A DNA stretch of 8,584 nt from Myxococcales bacterium UBA5297 (GCA_002408385.1 DHSB01000082.1:1-8584), one strand, 5' to 3'; shown: positions 1 through 6,717, counted from the first letter of the stretch. Made by a program: numbers and translations. Notes: a model not told the origin generated them from the letters alone.

Positions 1-1202
1 GATCAGTTGCAGATCTGCACCCTCCGAGCCTCGACACCCGCGGCGCGCGCCGGGCCCTCGCGAGGGTCCTCGTCGAGAGCGCCGAGCCCGGCGAGGGCCT
101 CCCTCTGCCGCTGAAACGCCGCATTCGCCAATGCGCCTCGGGCGCCCGATGGACCGAGCCCATGAACGCCGCCGAGCTCGCCCTGCCGAGCCAGAGCGCC
201 GGCGACGCCTTCGTCGTGCTGCGCCGCGACTCGGGCGACGTCCTCCTCGCCGAGGGCGACTATCGGGTCGCGATGCCCTACGGCTCGACCCTCAAGCCCT
301 TCCTCCACGCCATCGCGGGCGACCGCGCCCCCGCGCTCGAGCCCCGCGGCGTCGACGAGTGGGCCTGCGGCGCGCCGCTCGCGAAGATGGATCTGCGCAC
401 CGCGCTGCTGCGCTCGTGCAACGGCTACTTCATCGACTGGGCGGCGAAGGATCCCTCGATCGTGCGGCTCGGCGAGTACGGCCCCGCCCTCGTCGCGCTC
501 GGCCTCTCGCGGGCGCCGGCGGAGATCACCGAGACCATCGGGTTGCGCAGCGCGCTCACCGTGTCGCCCTTGGCGCTGGCCCGGGCCTATCGCCTGCTCG
601 CCGAACGGAGCGTCGAGACGGTCGAGGTGCTCGAGGCCAACGCGCGCGAAGGGACCTTGTCGGGCTTGAAGGCCTCCGCGCAGCTCGCGGGGATTGCCAC
701 CAAGACCGGCACCGTGCGCGACAGCGCCTCGCGCCCGCAGCTCGGCTGGATAGTCGCCGTCAGCGAGGAGCTCGTCGCCGTCATGGTCCGCGCCGGGGAG
801 CAGCCGCGGGACTTCGCGGGCGAGCTTGTCGAGGGCTTGGCACGTGTCGAGACCCGCCGGCCCGCGACCGCGCTTGAGGCGCCCGCCGGTCGGGGAGTGT
901 CTGAGCGCGCGGGCGAGCCGTGGAAGGAGAGGCGCGCGGCGGCCGAGGTCGAGAAGCTGCTCGGAGAGGGCGCGTTTTCGCTGCGCTTCGAGAGCGGGAA
1001 CGTCACCTACCTGCGGCCCGTGAGCAGCCGCGGCGCTGTCTTCGAGGAGCAGGTGACGACCGCCTGCGAGCCGTTGCGCCTCGGACTGAAGCTGCCGTCA
1101 TGCCCGATGGCCGCGAGCCAGGCCGAGGGCGTCTACGTGTTCGAGGGGCGCGGACACGGACATGGGGAAGGGCTGGATGCAGCCGATGCGAGAGAGGACT
1201 AG
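1..1202 (+). CDS. Penicillin-binding transpeptidase with SpoIID-like C-terminus (5' partial)
   Basis: The frame is open from base 3 with no stop before the ATG at 162, so the gene probably begins outside the window and that ATG is internal. All three penicillin-binding transpeptidase motifs are visible: SxxK as GSTLKPF (Ser codon at 285), SxN as SCN (414-422) and KTGT (702-713). The family cross-links peptidoglycan peptides in the periplasm and is inhibited by beta-lactams. GSTLKPF resembles the PBP1C group, but the loop before it is short. After the transpeptidase region comes about 100 residues ending in GRGHGHGEGLD (about 1146-1178), which resembles the end of SpoIID/LytB domains of sporulation and lytic amidase activators. 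The usual segment after that motif is missing: only seven residues follow before TAG. A signal peptide or transglycosylase part, if any, would lie upstream. The window shows only part of the gene, so its full architecture is unknown. Confidence 0.87.
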   Translation, partial: SVADLHPPSLDTRGARRALARVLVESAEPGEGLPLPLKRRIRQCASGARWTEPMNAAELALPSQSAGDAFVVLRRDSGDVLLAEGDYRVAMPYGSTLKPFLHAIAGDRAPALEPRGVDEWACGAPLAKMDLRTALLRSCNGYFIDWAAKDPSIVRLGEYGPALVALGLSRAPAEITETIGLRSALTVSPLALARAYRLLAERSVETVEVLEANAREGTLSGLKASAQLAGIATKTGTVRDSASRPQLGWIVAVSEELVAVMVRAGEQPRDFAGELVEGLARVETRRPATALEAPAGRGVSERAGEPWKERRAAAEVEKLLGEGAFSLRFESGNVTYLRPVSSRGAVFEEQVTTACEPLRLGLKLPSCPMAASQAEGVYVFEGRGHGHGEGLDAADARED

Positions 1203-1220
1203 AGATTCTCTGCTCGGGCG

Positions 1221-2168
1221 TCACGCAATCTCAGCGCGCGCCCGGGCGAGCAGATCCTCAACCCGGAGCACCGGAGCCCACTCGCCGAGATACGCCGAGT
1301 CCATCGAGCCGCCGGAGATTCGCAGCACCGAGGTGATGTCGCGCCACTGGCTGTTCGAGACCTCGCCGCCCTGTCGATACCAGAGGAGCTTTCGCAGGAC
1401 CGTGTCCTCGGCGCTCTTGATCCACAGGTGTCGGCCTGGCTGGACCTCCAACCGCCGTCTCCGGGCCATTTCCGAGAGATCGAACGGAGCCCTGCCGCAG
1501 ACGAAGATGTCCACCTTGGTGACCATGGGGAGGAAGAAGATGTTGTCCGAGCGGCGCGCACGGACGGCAGCTTTCAACCCTTCCTCGTCCACCGAGAAAT
1601 CGGGCCCGAGCTTCTGCGCCAGAGGAGCGATCTGGCTTTCGCGTAGCTCCACGACCACGTCGATGTCGTTGGTCGCTCGCGGCTCGCCCTGAAACGAGCT
1701 CGCGAGCGAGCCTCCGACGAAATAGGCGATGCCGAGGGAATCGAGCGCCTCCCCGACCGCCAGCGCCACACCGAAGGCATCAAACCCGTCGTCGTTTGCC
1801 ATGGTTTTGCCCCAATTCCTTTCGAGTCCGAACCGCGCCTCGATTCGCCCATACATGAACTCAGCGACGCGCTGCCGAAGCTGGTCCTCCGGCAGATTCG
1901 GCTCTCGTTGGCGAGCGCCGAGAAGCGCAGCGGCACGAACCATTCGCGACAATCTCGAAACCATCTCGAGCCTATGACCTGGCGAGGCCGCGGCGAGCAA
2001 GGAGAAGTAGCGGCGAGCCGCGCTCGGCGAGGTGTCGCCCACTAGCCCCGGACCAAACGCGGTCGCATCCGGCCCGGCCAGAGGCCGGCAGTCCGTCACG
2101 TCGTCCGAAGCGTTCATCTTCGGCTCGTCCGAGCTCTTTCCCGGCTCATCCTGTGGCTTACGATCCAA
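1221..2168 (-). CDS. Nucleotidyltransferase fused to a small partner domain (toxin-antitoxin-like)
   Basis: 315 residues. Residues about 123-315 form a nucleotidyltransferase-fold domain: GGS at 152-154, the NDID acidic pair D168 and D170, and a third acidic residue D220 in KVDIF. This matches AbiEii/MNT-like enzymes that transfer nucleotides to RNA, protein or small molecules. Residues about 45-107 (from DTSPSAARRYF to AEFMYG) match a short protein type that, from memory, is usually encoded as a separate gene just upstream of such transferases in high-GC bacteria; here the two are joined in one frame. The TTG start is chosen because AAGGAG lies 7 bases upstream. An internal ATG at 1802 could release the transferase alone, but its AAAGGA is 14 bases away. 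The gene ends 18 bases from the convergent cell-wall gene. A toxin-antitoxin role is inferred from family resemblance; substrate unknown. Confidence 0.86.
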   Translation of the reverse strand: MDRKPQDEPGKSSDEPKMNASDDVTDCRPLAGPDATAFGPGLVGDTSPSAARRYFSLLAAASPGHRLEMVSRLSRMVRAAALLGARQREPNLPEDQLRQRVAEFMYGRIEARFGLERNWGKTMANDDGFDAFGVALAVGEALDSLGIAYFVGGSLASSFQGEPRATNDIDVVVELRESQIAPLAQKLGPDFSVDEEGLKAAVRARRSDNIFFLPMVTKVDIFVCGRAPFDLSEMARRRRLEVQPGRHLWIKSAEDTVLRKLLWYRQGGEVSNSQWRDITSVLRISGGSMDSAYLGEWAPVLRVEDLLARARAEIA

Positions 2169-2399
2169 CCGCTCGCTCCTTGGTCTGCTACCAAGCTGGC
2201 CCGTCCTGCCTGCCTACTGCCTCTTCCAGTAAACCCTCGCGCGCGCCTCCATTGACCCGATGCAGCGGTTCCTCGATTGGAAGTTGGGCGTCCGACGCCG
2301 CCCCCGCCAACGTACCAAAACCGGGCACCGCCCTCCCCGCCACTCAACGAGGGCGGCCTTCTCCTCGGACTCGTAGTCGGGCCAATACAAGCGGCGCAC
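2169..2399. other. No recognised gene; junction between the pglX remnant and the nucleotidyltransferase gene
   Basis: PglX similarity stops at about 2400, just where the family would show its methylase motif I. The same minus-strand frame stays open to 2214 and encodes a tail (starting RRLYWPDYESEEKAALVEW) that I do not recognise. It looks like unrelated DNA joined to pglX. No RNA gene, insertion sequence end or terminator could be supported. Confidence 0.5.
2176..2181 (-). promoter_or_regulatory. Shine-Dalgarno AAGGAG for the TTG-started nucleotidyltransferase
   Basis: A perfect AAGGAG on the minus strand lies 7 bases before the TTG at 2168-2166. It decides the start: the first in-frame ATG (codon for M18) has no comparable site. 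No clear -35/-10 promoter could be assigned upstream. Confidence 0.7.
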
Positions 2400-3039
2400 C
2401 CGCACCGTCTCCACGCCCCACTCGGCGATGGCTGGGGTGAGCGTCTGGTCGAGGATGAAATCGAGGACGAAGTCCGGAGTCTGCAGGAGCGCGTAGCGCG
2501 CCTTCACCACCGGGTCGAGGTCCTGGTAGAGGTCGCCCGTCAGGCGGCCGTCGAAGTGCTCGTCGTCGAAGCGGAAGCGCAGCTCGTTGGTGTCGGGGTC
2601 GCTCTTTCGCCAGAGCTCGATGAGCTTCTTGGAGAGGGCGTCGGACGGCAGGGCGACTTTGGCGGGCTGCGGCGAGAAGAGCTCCGGCAGGCCGCCTTGA
2701 GGCGAGGCGAGATCCCGGTAGACCCAGCGCAGGTAGGCGGTGTCGCCGAGGTTCGGCGCCAGCGCAAAGAGGTCTCGGCTCCGGGTCGAGGATGCGGCCG
2801 GGCTCGAGCAGGCCGCGGTTCTAGAAGACGCGCACCTAGGCCGACTTGAGCACCCACTGGACCGCGGCCCGACGCGAGAGCAGGTCGGTCCAGACCGCGT
2901 AGTCGTCGCCGACCTTCTCCTCGGCGTGGAGCTGGCGGGCGAGATCCTGGGCTGGGCCGGGGGCGAGGAGCTGGGTGCGGAGATCGGATGCGAGCTCCGC
3001 GGTCAGCTTGGAGAGGGGGTCGGTCAGTTCTTTGCGCTT
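2400..3039 (-). pseudogene. pglX: pglX remnant: BREX-2 methyltransferase N-terminal region, broken
   Basis: Read from 3039 leftwards, the protein begins KRKELTDPLSKL and follows the PglX N-terminal region. It has two in-frame TAG codons (2838-2836 and 2823-2821), where the second copy at 6491 and 6476 has Tyr and Glu. After GRILDP a shift of frame near 2781 is needed to continue with SRDLFALAPNLGD. From there it runs open through GDLYQDLDPVVKARYALLQT and FILDQTLTPAIAEWG, hallmark segments of BREX type 2 PglX. Similarity ends at about 2400, immediately before the expected DPxCGSGHF motif I, so the whole S-adenosylmethionine and catalytic domain is absent. The first few codons are also missing. 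Full-length PglX is about 1,200 residues and methylates DNA to mark self. This piece cannot be functional as read. Confidence 0.85.
2788..3039 (-). repeat. 252-bp direct repeat, copy 2 (pglX 5' segment)
   Basis: Aligns base for base without gaps to 6441-6692 in the same orientation. I counted about 18 differences in 252 bases (about 93% identity). This copy holds both nonsense codons and continues into more pglX on its left side. On its right side the similarity stops at the lysine codon of KRKEL. Confidence 0.9.
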
Positions 3040-3114
3040 GAATGGGGGCCACGGAATGCTCTCGGTCTATTTGCGCGTGCTCGTGGGCTTGAATGGCAGT
3101 CAAGGACCAACTTG

Positions 3115-3873
3115 TCAGGGAGGACTCGCCGAGGATGCCGTTGTTCGCGCGGCCAGCTTTGCCTTGTGTTCTTGGAGCTCGGTTTCGAGTGTCACCACGA
3201 AACCCGTGCCGAGCGCCTCGAGCATCTCGGTGAAATCAAGGAGGTCGGCGGCAGTCGGTATTGGCGAGACCCTTCCCGTATGAGCGGACTCATTTCGCTT
3301 GTCGATGAGATCCTGAAGCTTCTTCGTGAGCGCGCTCTGCGACCAGCGAACCGAGTTCCCGGAGCCCTTCGCTATCGAAGGCCAGAACTCCTTGAGCCCG
3401 AGGCTCTTGCCTATCTCCTTCACCACGTCAGGGCTCGGATTGGCCTTCGTGTCAGCGAATGCCTCCCAAACAACTCGATAGGAGCCAGTGCCCGCGAACG
3501 GGGATTGAAGACGGGCCGCGATGTCCTCACGGGTCGCGCCGCCGAAAGGCGTCGTTCTGCCCTTGCGCGCGGCGAAGGAAGCCCTGGTCAACACCTGGCC
3601 TCCTCCCTCAAAGTGCCTGTTTTGAATGTCGAGGGGCAAATCGAAAAAGGACAGCCCCGAGAGCGAAAGCTGGTCGACGTACTCGCGTACAAGGTCCTTG
3701 AGAAACGCCTCGAAGTAGCCTGCCAGGAGAACCACGGCTGCGCACTGCTGGGTCTCGTGAAGGGCGAGGACCCGAGAATCGGCAAGAGCGTCGATGGTCT
3801 TCGCTTTGATCTCATCCGCCAGAGCCCGAATTCGCCCGAGGGAAGTCTGAAAATCGCCTAGCGCTCGTCGCAT
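3115..3873 (-). CDS. HEPN-domain protein, RiboL-PSP/MAE_28990-type, putative RNase
   Basis: 252 residues from the ATG at 3873, chosen because it lies 7 bases after the stop of the DUF262 gene, matching the tight spacing of the other genes in the unit. A longer frame starting at 3942 would overlap that gene by 62 bases. Residues 42-63 (QQCAAVVLLAGYFEAFLKDLV) form the first HEPN helix pattern. RNESAH at 193-198 is the Rx4H catalytic motif (R193, H198) seen in HEPN endoribonucleases and matches the RiboL-PSP-HEPN type. Families of this kind cut RNA as toxins or abortive-infection effectors, and relatives are often found beside DUF262 genes. No membrane segment or signal peptide. It is the last gene of the methyltransferase-DUF262-HEPN unit. 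RNase activity and effector role are inferred from the motif and context. Confidence 0.85.
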   Translation of the reverse strand: MRRALGDFQTSLGRIRALADEIKAKTIDALADSRVLALHETQQCAAVVLLAGYFEAFLKDLVREYVDQLSLSGLSFFDLPLDIQNRHFEGGGQVLTRASFAARKGRTTPFGGATREDIAARLQSPFAGTGSYRVVWEAFADTKANPSPDVVKEIGKSLGLKEFWPSIAKGSGNSVRWSQSALTKKLQDLIDKRNESAHTGRVSPIPTAADLLDFTEMLEALGTGFVVTLETELQEHKAKLAARTTASSASPP

Positions 3874-3880
3874 CGGTCTC

Positions 3881-5083
3881 TCAACGACTCGGCCGACGGC
3901 TGCGACCCGAAGATGGAACGGCTTTGGCCTCGAGAGCTGCATCCACTGCGGCGCGAGCCAAGCCTATTCGATTCCTGATCGCGGACTCGCCGTTGGTGCC
4001 GGTGTCAACTGCGCTCCTAAAGACCGGGTTGTCCGAATAAAGCTTCGCAAAGGCGGCCTGAATGCGAGAGGAAACCGGCGCTGTCAGCTTCGCCGTGGGT
4101 CGATCGGCGAGTGCCTGGATGACCGCATCGGAATAGGGGCTCGAGCGCTTCGGCCTTTTCCCGGAAGCCTTCTGGACTTTGAAGGCGTCGTCGCCGAAGA
4201 CCCGGAAGCAGTTGTTGATGGCAAGGCGGAAGTCCGCCGCGTCCGTTTCCTGCTTCGAGGGGTCGATCTTGTAATCCGAGTTCTTCGTCTCCATGACGTC
4301 GCTGAGCCGGTCTTTGAAGCGCATTCCCATCAGGCTGCCGTCGCGCAGGGCGAAGAAACGGAGTACGAGCTCGAGGTCGGCCATCTCGCGGTAGAGAGAA
4401 TTGCGCTCCAGTGCAACCGGATCACTCGAATCCGGTATCGCCCACAAGCGGCGAAAGGTCGGGTCCCTCGAAAGCTCGTGCAGCAAGGAGTTGAACCGCC
4501 CCGGGAAGATGGCGTTGCGCACCTCCATCGGATTGGCGATGACGCCTCCGGTGTTGAGCCGGTCGAAGACCTCGTACTTCACCTGCGGCGAGGACTCGCG
4601 CGTGAGCAGAATTGCGGGAAGGAACCGTCGCTCGATGGTCGCGGCGAAACCTTTGTTCTTCAGCCCTTCATAGGTCAGGCCGTTGAGCTCCTGCCATATC
4701 TTGAGGCCTTCGAGCCGCAGCTCGTTGCTCAGGAAGTTCTTCGCCGTGGTCAATCGCTGCCTGCCATCCAGGACGACATACTTGCCATATTCCTCCTCGC
4801 CCAGAAAAACGGGAGGAACAGGTACGTTCATGATCACGGATTCGATGAAGCGAGACTGCTTCTTCGAATCCCATCGATCACGTCGCTGGAAATCAGGCCG
4901 AAGGTTGATCTGTTGCTCGATCTGCGTCTTGAGAGTGAGCCAGGGCAGGTCGATTCTCGTCGGGAAGATCTGCCGCATTTGCTCCGCGTACTTCTCTTCC
5001 AAGGTGGCGAGGCTCGGCTCATCCGGACCCGGGCTCCCGACATCAATTTCTTCCTCGTCGGTGAGTTCAGATTTCTTGGTCAT
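3881..5083 (-). CDS. DUF262 (GmrS/ParB-like) protein without an HNH domain
   Basis: 400 residues. DUF262 is recognised from PDFQRRDRW (63-71), the VPVPPVFL segment (87-94) and DGRQRLTT (106-113), the form here of the DGQQR motif that in GmrSD-type and SspE/BrxU proteins belongs to a ParB-like NTP-binding and hydrolysing site. In those proteins a C-terminal DUF1524 HNH nuclease usually follows. Here residues about 120-400 show DRLNTGG (172-178) and the late AVDTGTN...RNRIG pattern of stand-alone DUF262 proteins, and I see no HNH motif. The first 30 residues are acidic and probably disordered. The ATG at 5083 follows the methyltransferase stop by 8 bases, with GAGG overlapping that stop. Likely role: sensor or NTPase partner of the HEPN protein, and possibly dependent on the methylation state of DNA; this role is inference. 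Confidence 0.93.
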   Translation of the reverse strand: MTKKSELTDEEEIDVGSPGPDEPSLATLEEKYAEQMRQIFPTRIDLPWLTLKTQIEQQINLRPDFQRRDRWDSKKQSRFIESVIMNVPVPPVFLGEEEYGKYVVLDGRQRLTTAKNFLSNELRLEGLKIWQELNGLTYEGLKNKGFAATIERRFLPAILLTRESSPQVKYEVFDRLNTGGVIANPMEVRNAIFPGRFNSLLHELSRDPTFRRLWAIPDSSDPVALERNSLYREMADLELVLRFFALRDGSLMGMRFKDRLSDVMETKNSDYKIDPSKQETDAADFRLAINNCFRVFGDDAFKVQKASGKRPKRSSPYSDAVIQALADRPTAKLTAPVSSRIQAAFAKLYSDNPVFRSAVDTGTNGESAIRNRIGLARAAVDAALEAKAVPSSGRSRRPSR

Positions 5084-5094
5084 CGGCTCCCTCA
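5084..5094 (-). promoter_or_regulatory. Stop/Shine-Dalgarno junction, methyltransferase to DUF262
   Basis: The minus strand reads TGAGGGAGCCGATG: the TGA stop of the methyltransferase overlaps GAGG, which sits 6 bases before the DUF262 ATG. This nearly copies the junction in front of the methyltransferase and suggests translational coupling. Confidence 0.65.
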
Positions 5095-6417
5095 GGCGGC
5101 TCGTTGAAGTGCGATCACGTCTTCTGTGTACTTCCTGTCGGGTACGTGCGCTGTGGCTCGTGAATTGATATTCGCCAAGACCTTCGACACGGGGACTCGC
5201 AGGACGATCCGGGCATCAAAACCGATGCTCTTGCCCAGGGACTGGAACAACTGCCCCAGGCGAACGGGAAGGTTCTTGTAGTACGAGCTCTGCACGACAA
5301 GGACTGCGCAGGCGCCGGGCTTGAGCACCCGATGGAGCTCCAACAGCGAGCGGTGAGCATCGGCGAAGTATTGCGAGTAGTGCCGGTGGTAGTAAGTGTC
5401 CGAGGCTTTCGAGGGATGATTGGCAATCCGGCGCAGTAGACATCTGACCGTGCCTGGCAGCTCCTCCATTCCCTGCGGCCGCTCCCCGCGCATCAAGTTG
5501 GTGCCCATCGCGGTGCTGCGCAGCTCGCGGAAGCGCTCACTCGTGGGCCCGATTCCAAGTGCCGCCAGCTCGAAGAGCGTGGCGCGGAAATAGTCGATGC
5601 GCGTGCAGTACGGCGGCGAGGTAATGACCGCGTCAATCGACTGGTCGTCGAGTGGCAGGTTCCTTGCGTCGCCGAGAAAGACGGCGCTGCGGGTGGCGCG
5701 GGTCGAAAAGCGCGTGGACGCCGCACTCTCGGCATCCGCCGCGCAGCTTTCGACCATGGAAAGGAAGGCCGTGTCGAACGTGTCGGCGGTCGCGTCGCCG
5801 CGTCGCTCGGGCGAAGACCAGGTCGGATTGGTTGTAGCCTTCATTCGAGCGAAGCCCCGGGAGGTGCGAATGAGGCAGAGCAAGAAGAAGGCGGCCAACG
5901 GCGGCGGCGTCTCTAGCTGGAGGTTGACCGGCATCTCGGCCTTGGTGCCGAGAAGGGCGAGGACGGCGCGCTCGATGCTCCGATACCTTCGGGTAAGGCG
6001 GGGCGAGATCCAGGCAAGCAGCGGATCAGTTGGTTCCAGGCGAGCGGCGGACCGTGTGGCCACCGCGAGCAGCTCGCGGGCTAATCCCTGTGAATGCGAG
6101 GCATCAGAGCTGTGCGCGAGGCGAGCCGCTGCAACAAGCGTTGCGACCGGATTGATGTCGAAACCGAGCGCGTCGCAACCGAGCGGATCGGCGACCGAGG
6201 TGGTGGTTCCCGCTCCGTTCCAGGGGTCGAGCACGGTCCAACCCGGCGCGGCGCCGAGTCCGATGAGAGCCTCGCGTACGAAATCCGAGGAATAGCCCGC
6301 GTAGTAGGGAAACCAGGACTCGACCCCATCCCGCCGCTTCGCCGGCTTGAGCGAGACCGCGTGGTCTTTGAGGTGACGCTCGAGGGTCGTCAAGGGGGCA
6401 AGTTGGTAAGGCTTCAT
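5092..6417 (-). CDS. DNA amino-methyltransferase (N6-adenine or N4-cytosine)
   Basis: 441 residues from the ATG at 6417, preferred over the in-frame ATG at 6432 because GAGG lies 6 bases before it and because the cut-off pglX frame ends 8 bases upstream. Motif I, the S-adenosylmethionine-binding loop, is VLDPWNGAGTT (62-72), followed by GFDINP. Motif IV, the catalytic loop, is TSPPY (266-270), followed by RIDYF. FPYYAGYSSDFV (36-47) may be motif X. SPPY fits N4-cytosine and some N6-adenine methylases, so the target base is undecided. About 195 residues separate motifs I and IV, an unusually long insert that could hold the target-recognition part. There is no fused nuclease. First gene of the unit with DUF262 and HEPN, it probably marks host DNA so the other two spare the host. 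It is not PglX, which is broken on both sides of this cassette. Confidence 0.92.
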   Translation of the reverse strand: MKPYQLAPLTTLERHLKDHAVSLKPAKRRDGVESWFPYYAGYSSDFVREALIGLGAAPGWTVLDPWNGAGTTTSVADPLGCDALGFDINPVATLVAAARLAHSSDASHSQGLARELLAVATRSAARLEPTDPLLAWISPRLTRRYRSIERAVLALLGTKAEMPVNLQLETPPPLAAFFLLCLIRTSRGFARMKATTNPTWSSPERRGDATADTFDTAFLSMVESCAADAESAASTRFSTRATRSAVFLGDARNLPLDDQSIDAVITSPPYCTRIDYFRATLFELAALGIGPTSERFRELRSTAMGTNLMRGERPQGMEELPGTVRCLLRRIANHPSKASDTYYHRHYSQYFADAHRSLLELHRVLKPGACAVLVVQSSYYKNLPVRLGQLFQSLGKSIGFDARIVLRVPVSKVLANINSRATAHVPDRKYTEDVIALQRAA

Positions 6418-6428
6418 GGCTTCCCTCA
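6418..6428 (-). promoter_or_regulatory. Stop/Shine-Dalgarno junction, truncated PglX to methyltransferase
   Basis: The minus strand reads TGAGGGAAGCCATG: the stop of the truncated PglX frame overlaps GAGG, 6 bases before the methyltransferase ATG. Ribosomes finishing the short PglX peptide could restart here. Confidence 0.6.
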
Positions 6429-6704
6429 CCATGCGGATGCGAGGATGCGGCCGGGCTTGAGCGGGCCGCGGTCCTCGAAGAAGCGCACGTAGACCGACTT
6501 GAGCACCCACCCGACCGCGGCCCGACGCGAGAGCAGATCGGTCCAGACCGCGTAGTCGTCGCCGACCTTCTCCTCGGCGTGGAGCTGGCGGGCGAGATCC
6601 TGGGCCGGGCCGGGGGCGAGGAGCTGGGTGCGGAGGTCGGCGGCGAGCTCGGCGGTGAGCTTGGAGAGGGCGTCGGTTAGTTCTTTGCGCTTTACCGGGG
6701 TCAT
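6426..6704 (-). pseudogene. pglX: Truncated PglX N-terminus, open frame of 92 residues
   Basis: Starts at ATG 6704, 13 bases after the kinase stop, and reads MTPVKRKELTDALSKL through LARQLHAEEKVGDDYAVWTD, then WVLKSVYVRFFEDRG to GRIL. This is the N-terminal helical region of BREX type 2 PglX, with no stop or frameshift, unlike the copy at 2788-3039. After GRIL the frame leaves PglX and ends ASAW-stop where the methyltransferase cassette begins. It is less than a tenth of the family length and lacks every methylase motif, so it cannot methylate DNA. It may be a dead remnant, or be kept because its translation feeds the methyltransferase start. No strong ribosome-binding site precedes the ATG. 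Confidence 0.82.
6441..6692 (-). repeat. 252-bp direct repeat, copy 1 (pglX 5' segment)
   Basis: Same-orientation partner of 2788-3039, gap-free, about 93% identical by hand count. Together the two copies bracket the methyltransferase-DUF262-HEPN cassette; the stretch between them is about 3.4 kb. This copy carries no nonsense codons. Confidence 0.9.
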
Positions 6705-6717
6705 TGGTCGAAAGTGC

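Noticed and set aside
131..877. Arg/Ala-rich frame overlapping the transpeptidase
   Set aside because: Out-of-frame reading of a high-GC gene; the overlapping frame has SxxK, SxN and KTG.
1199..1220. Possible terminator AGAGATTCTCT between the convergent genes
   Set aside because: The inverted repeat has a 5-base arm with a one-base centre and no T-tract; it cannot form a proper hairpin.
2540..3103. Minus-strand frame of 187 codons in the pglX remnant
   Set aside because: Out of register with pglX; its Arg/Pro/Ser-rich product has no PglX segments, which appear only in the other frames.
2740..3861. Long plus-strand open frame of 373 codons
   Set aside because: It lies opposite the HEPN gene and the pglX remnant, has no recognisable domain, and reflects high GC content. 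The minus-strand frames show clear family motifs.
4478..5107. Plus-strand open frame opposite the DUF262 gene
   Set aside because: Antisense shadow; its protein has no motif, and the opposite strand has a complete DUF262 protein.
5597..6295. Plus-strand open frame of 232 codons opposite the methyltransferase
   Set aside because: Shadow of the methyltransferase gene; low-complexity Ser/Arg/Ala content and no domain.
2788..6692. Composite transposon or IS-mediated insertion of the cassette
   Set aside because: No transposase frame or terminal inverted repeats seen; the flanking repeats are pieces of pglX, not insertion sequences.
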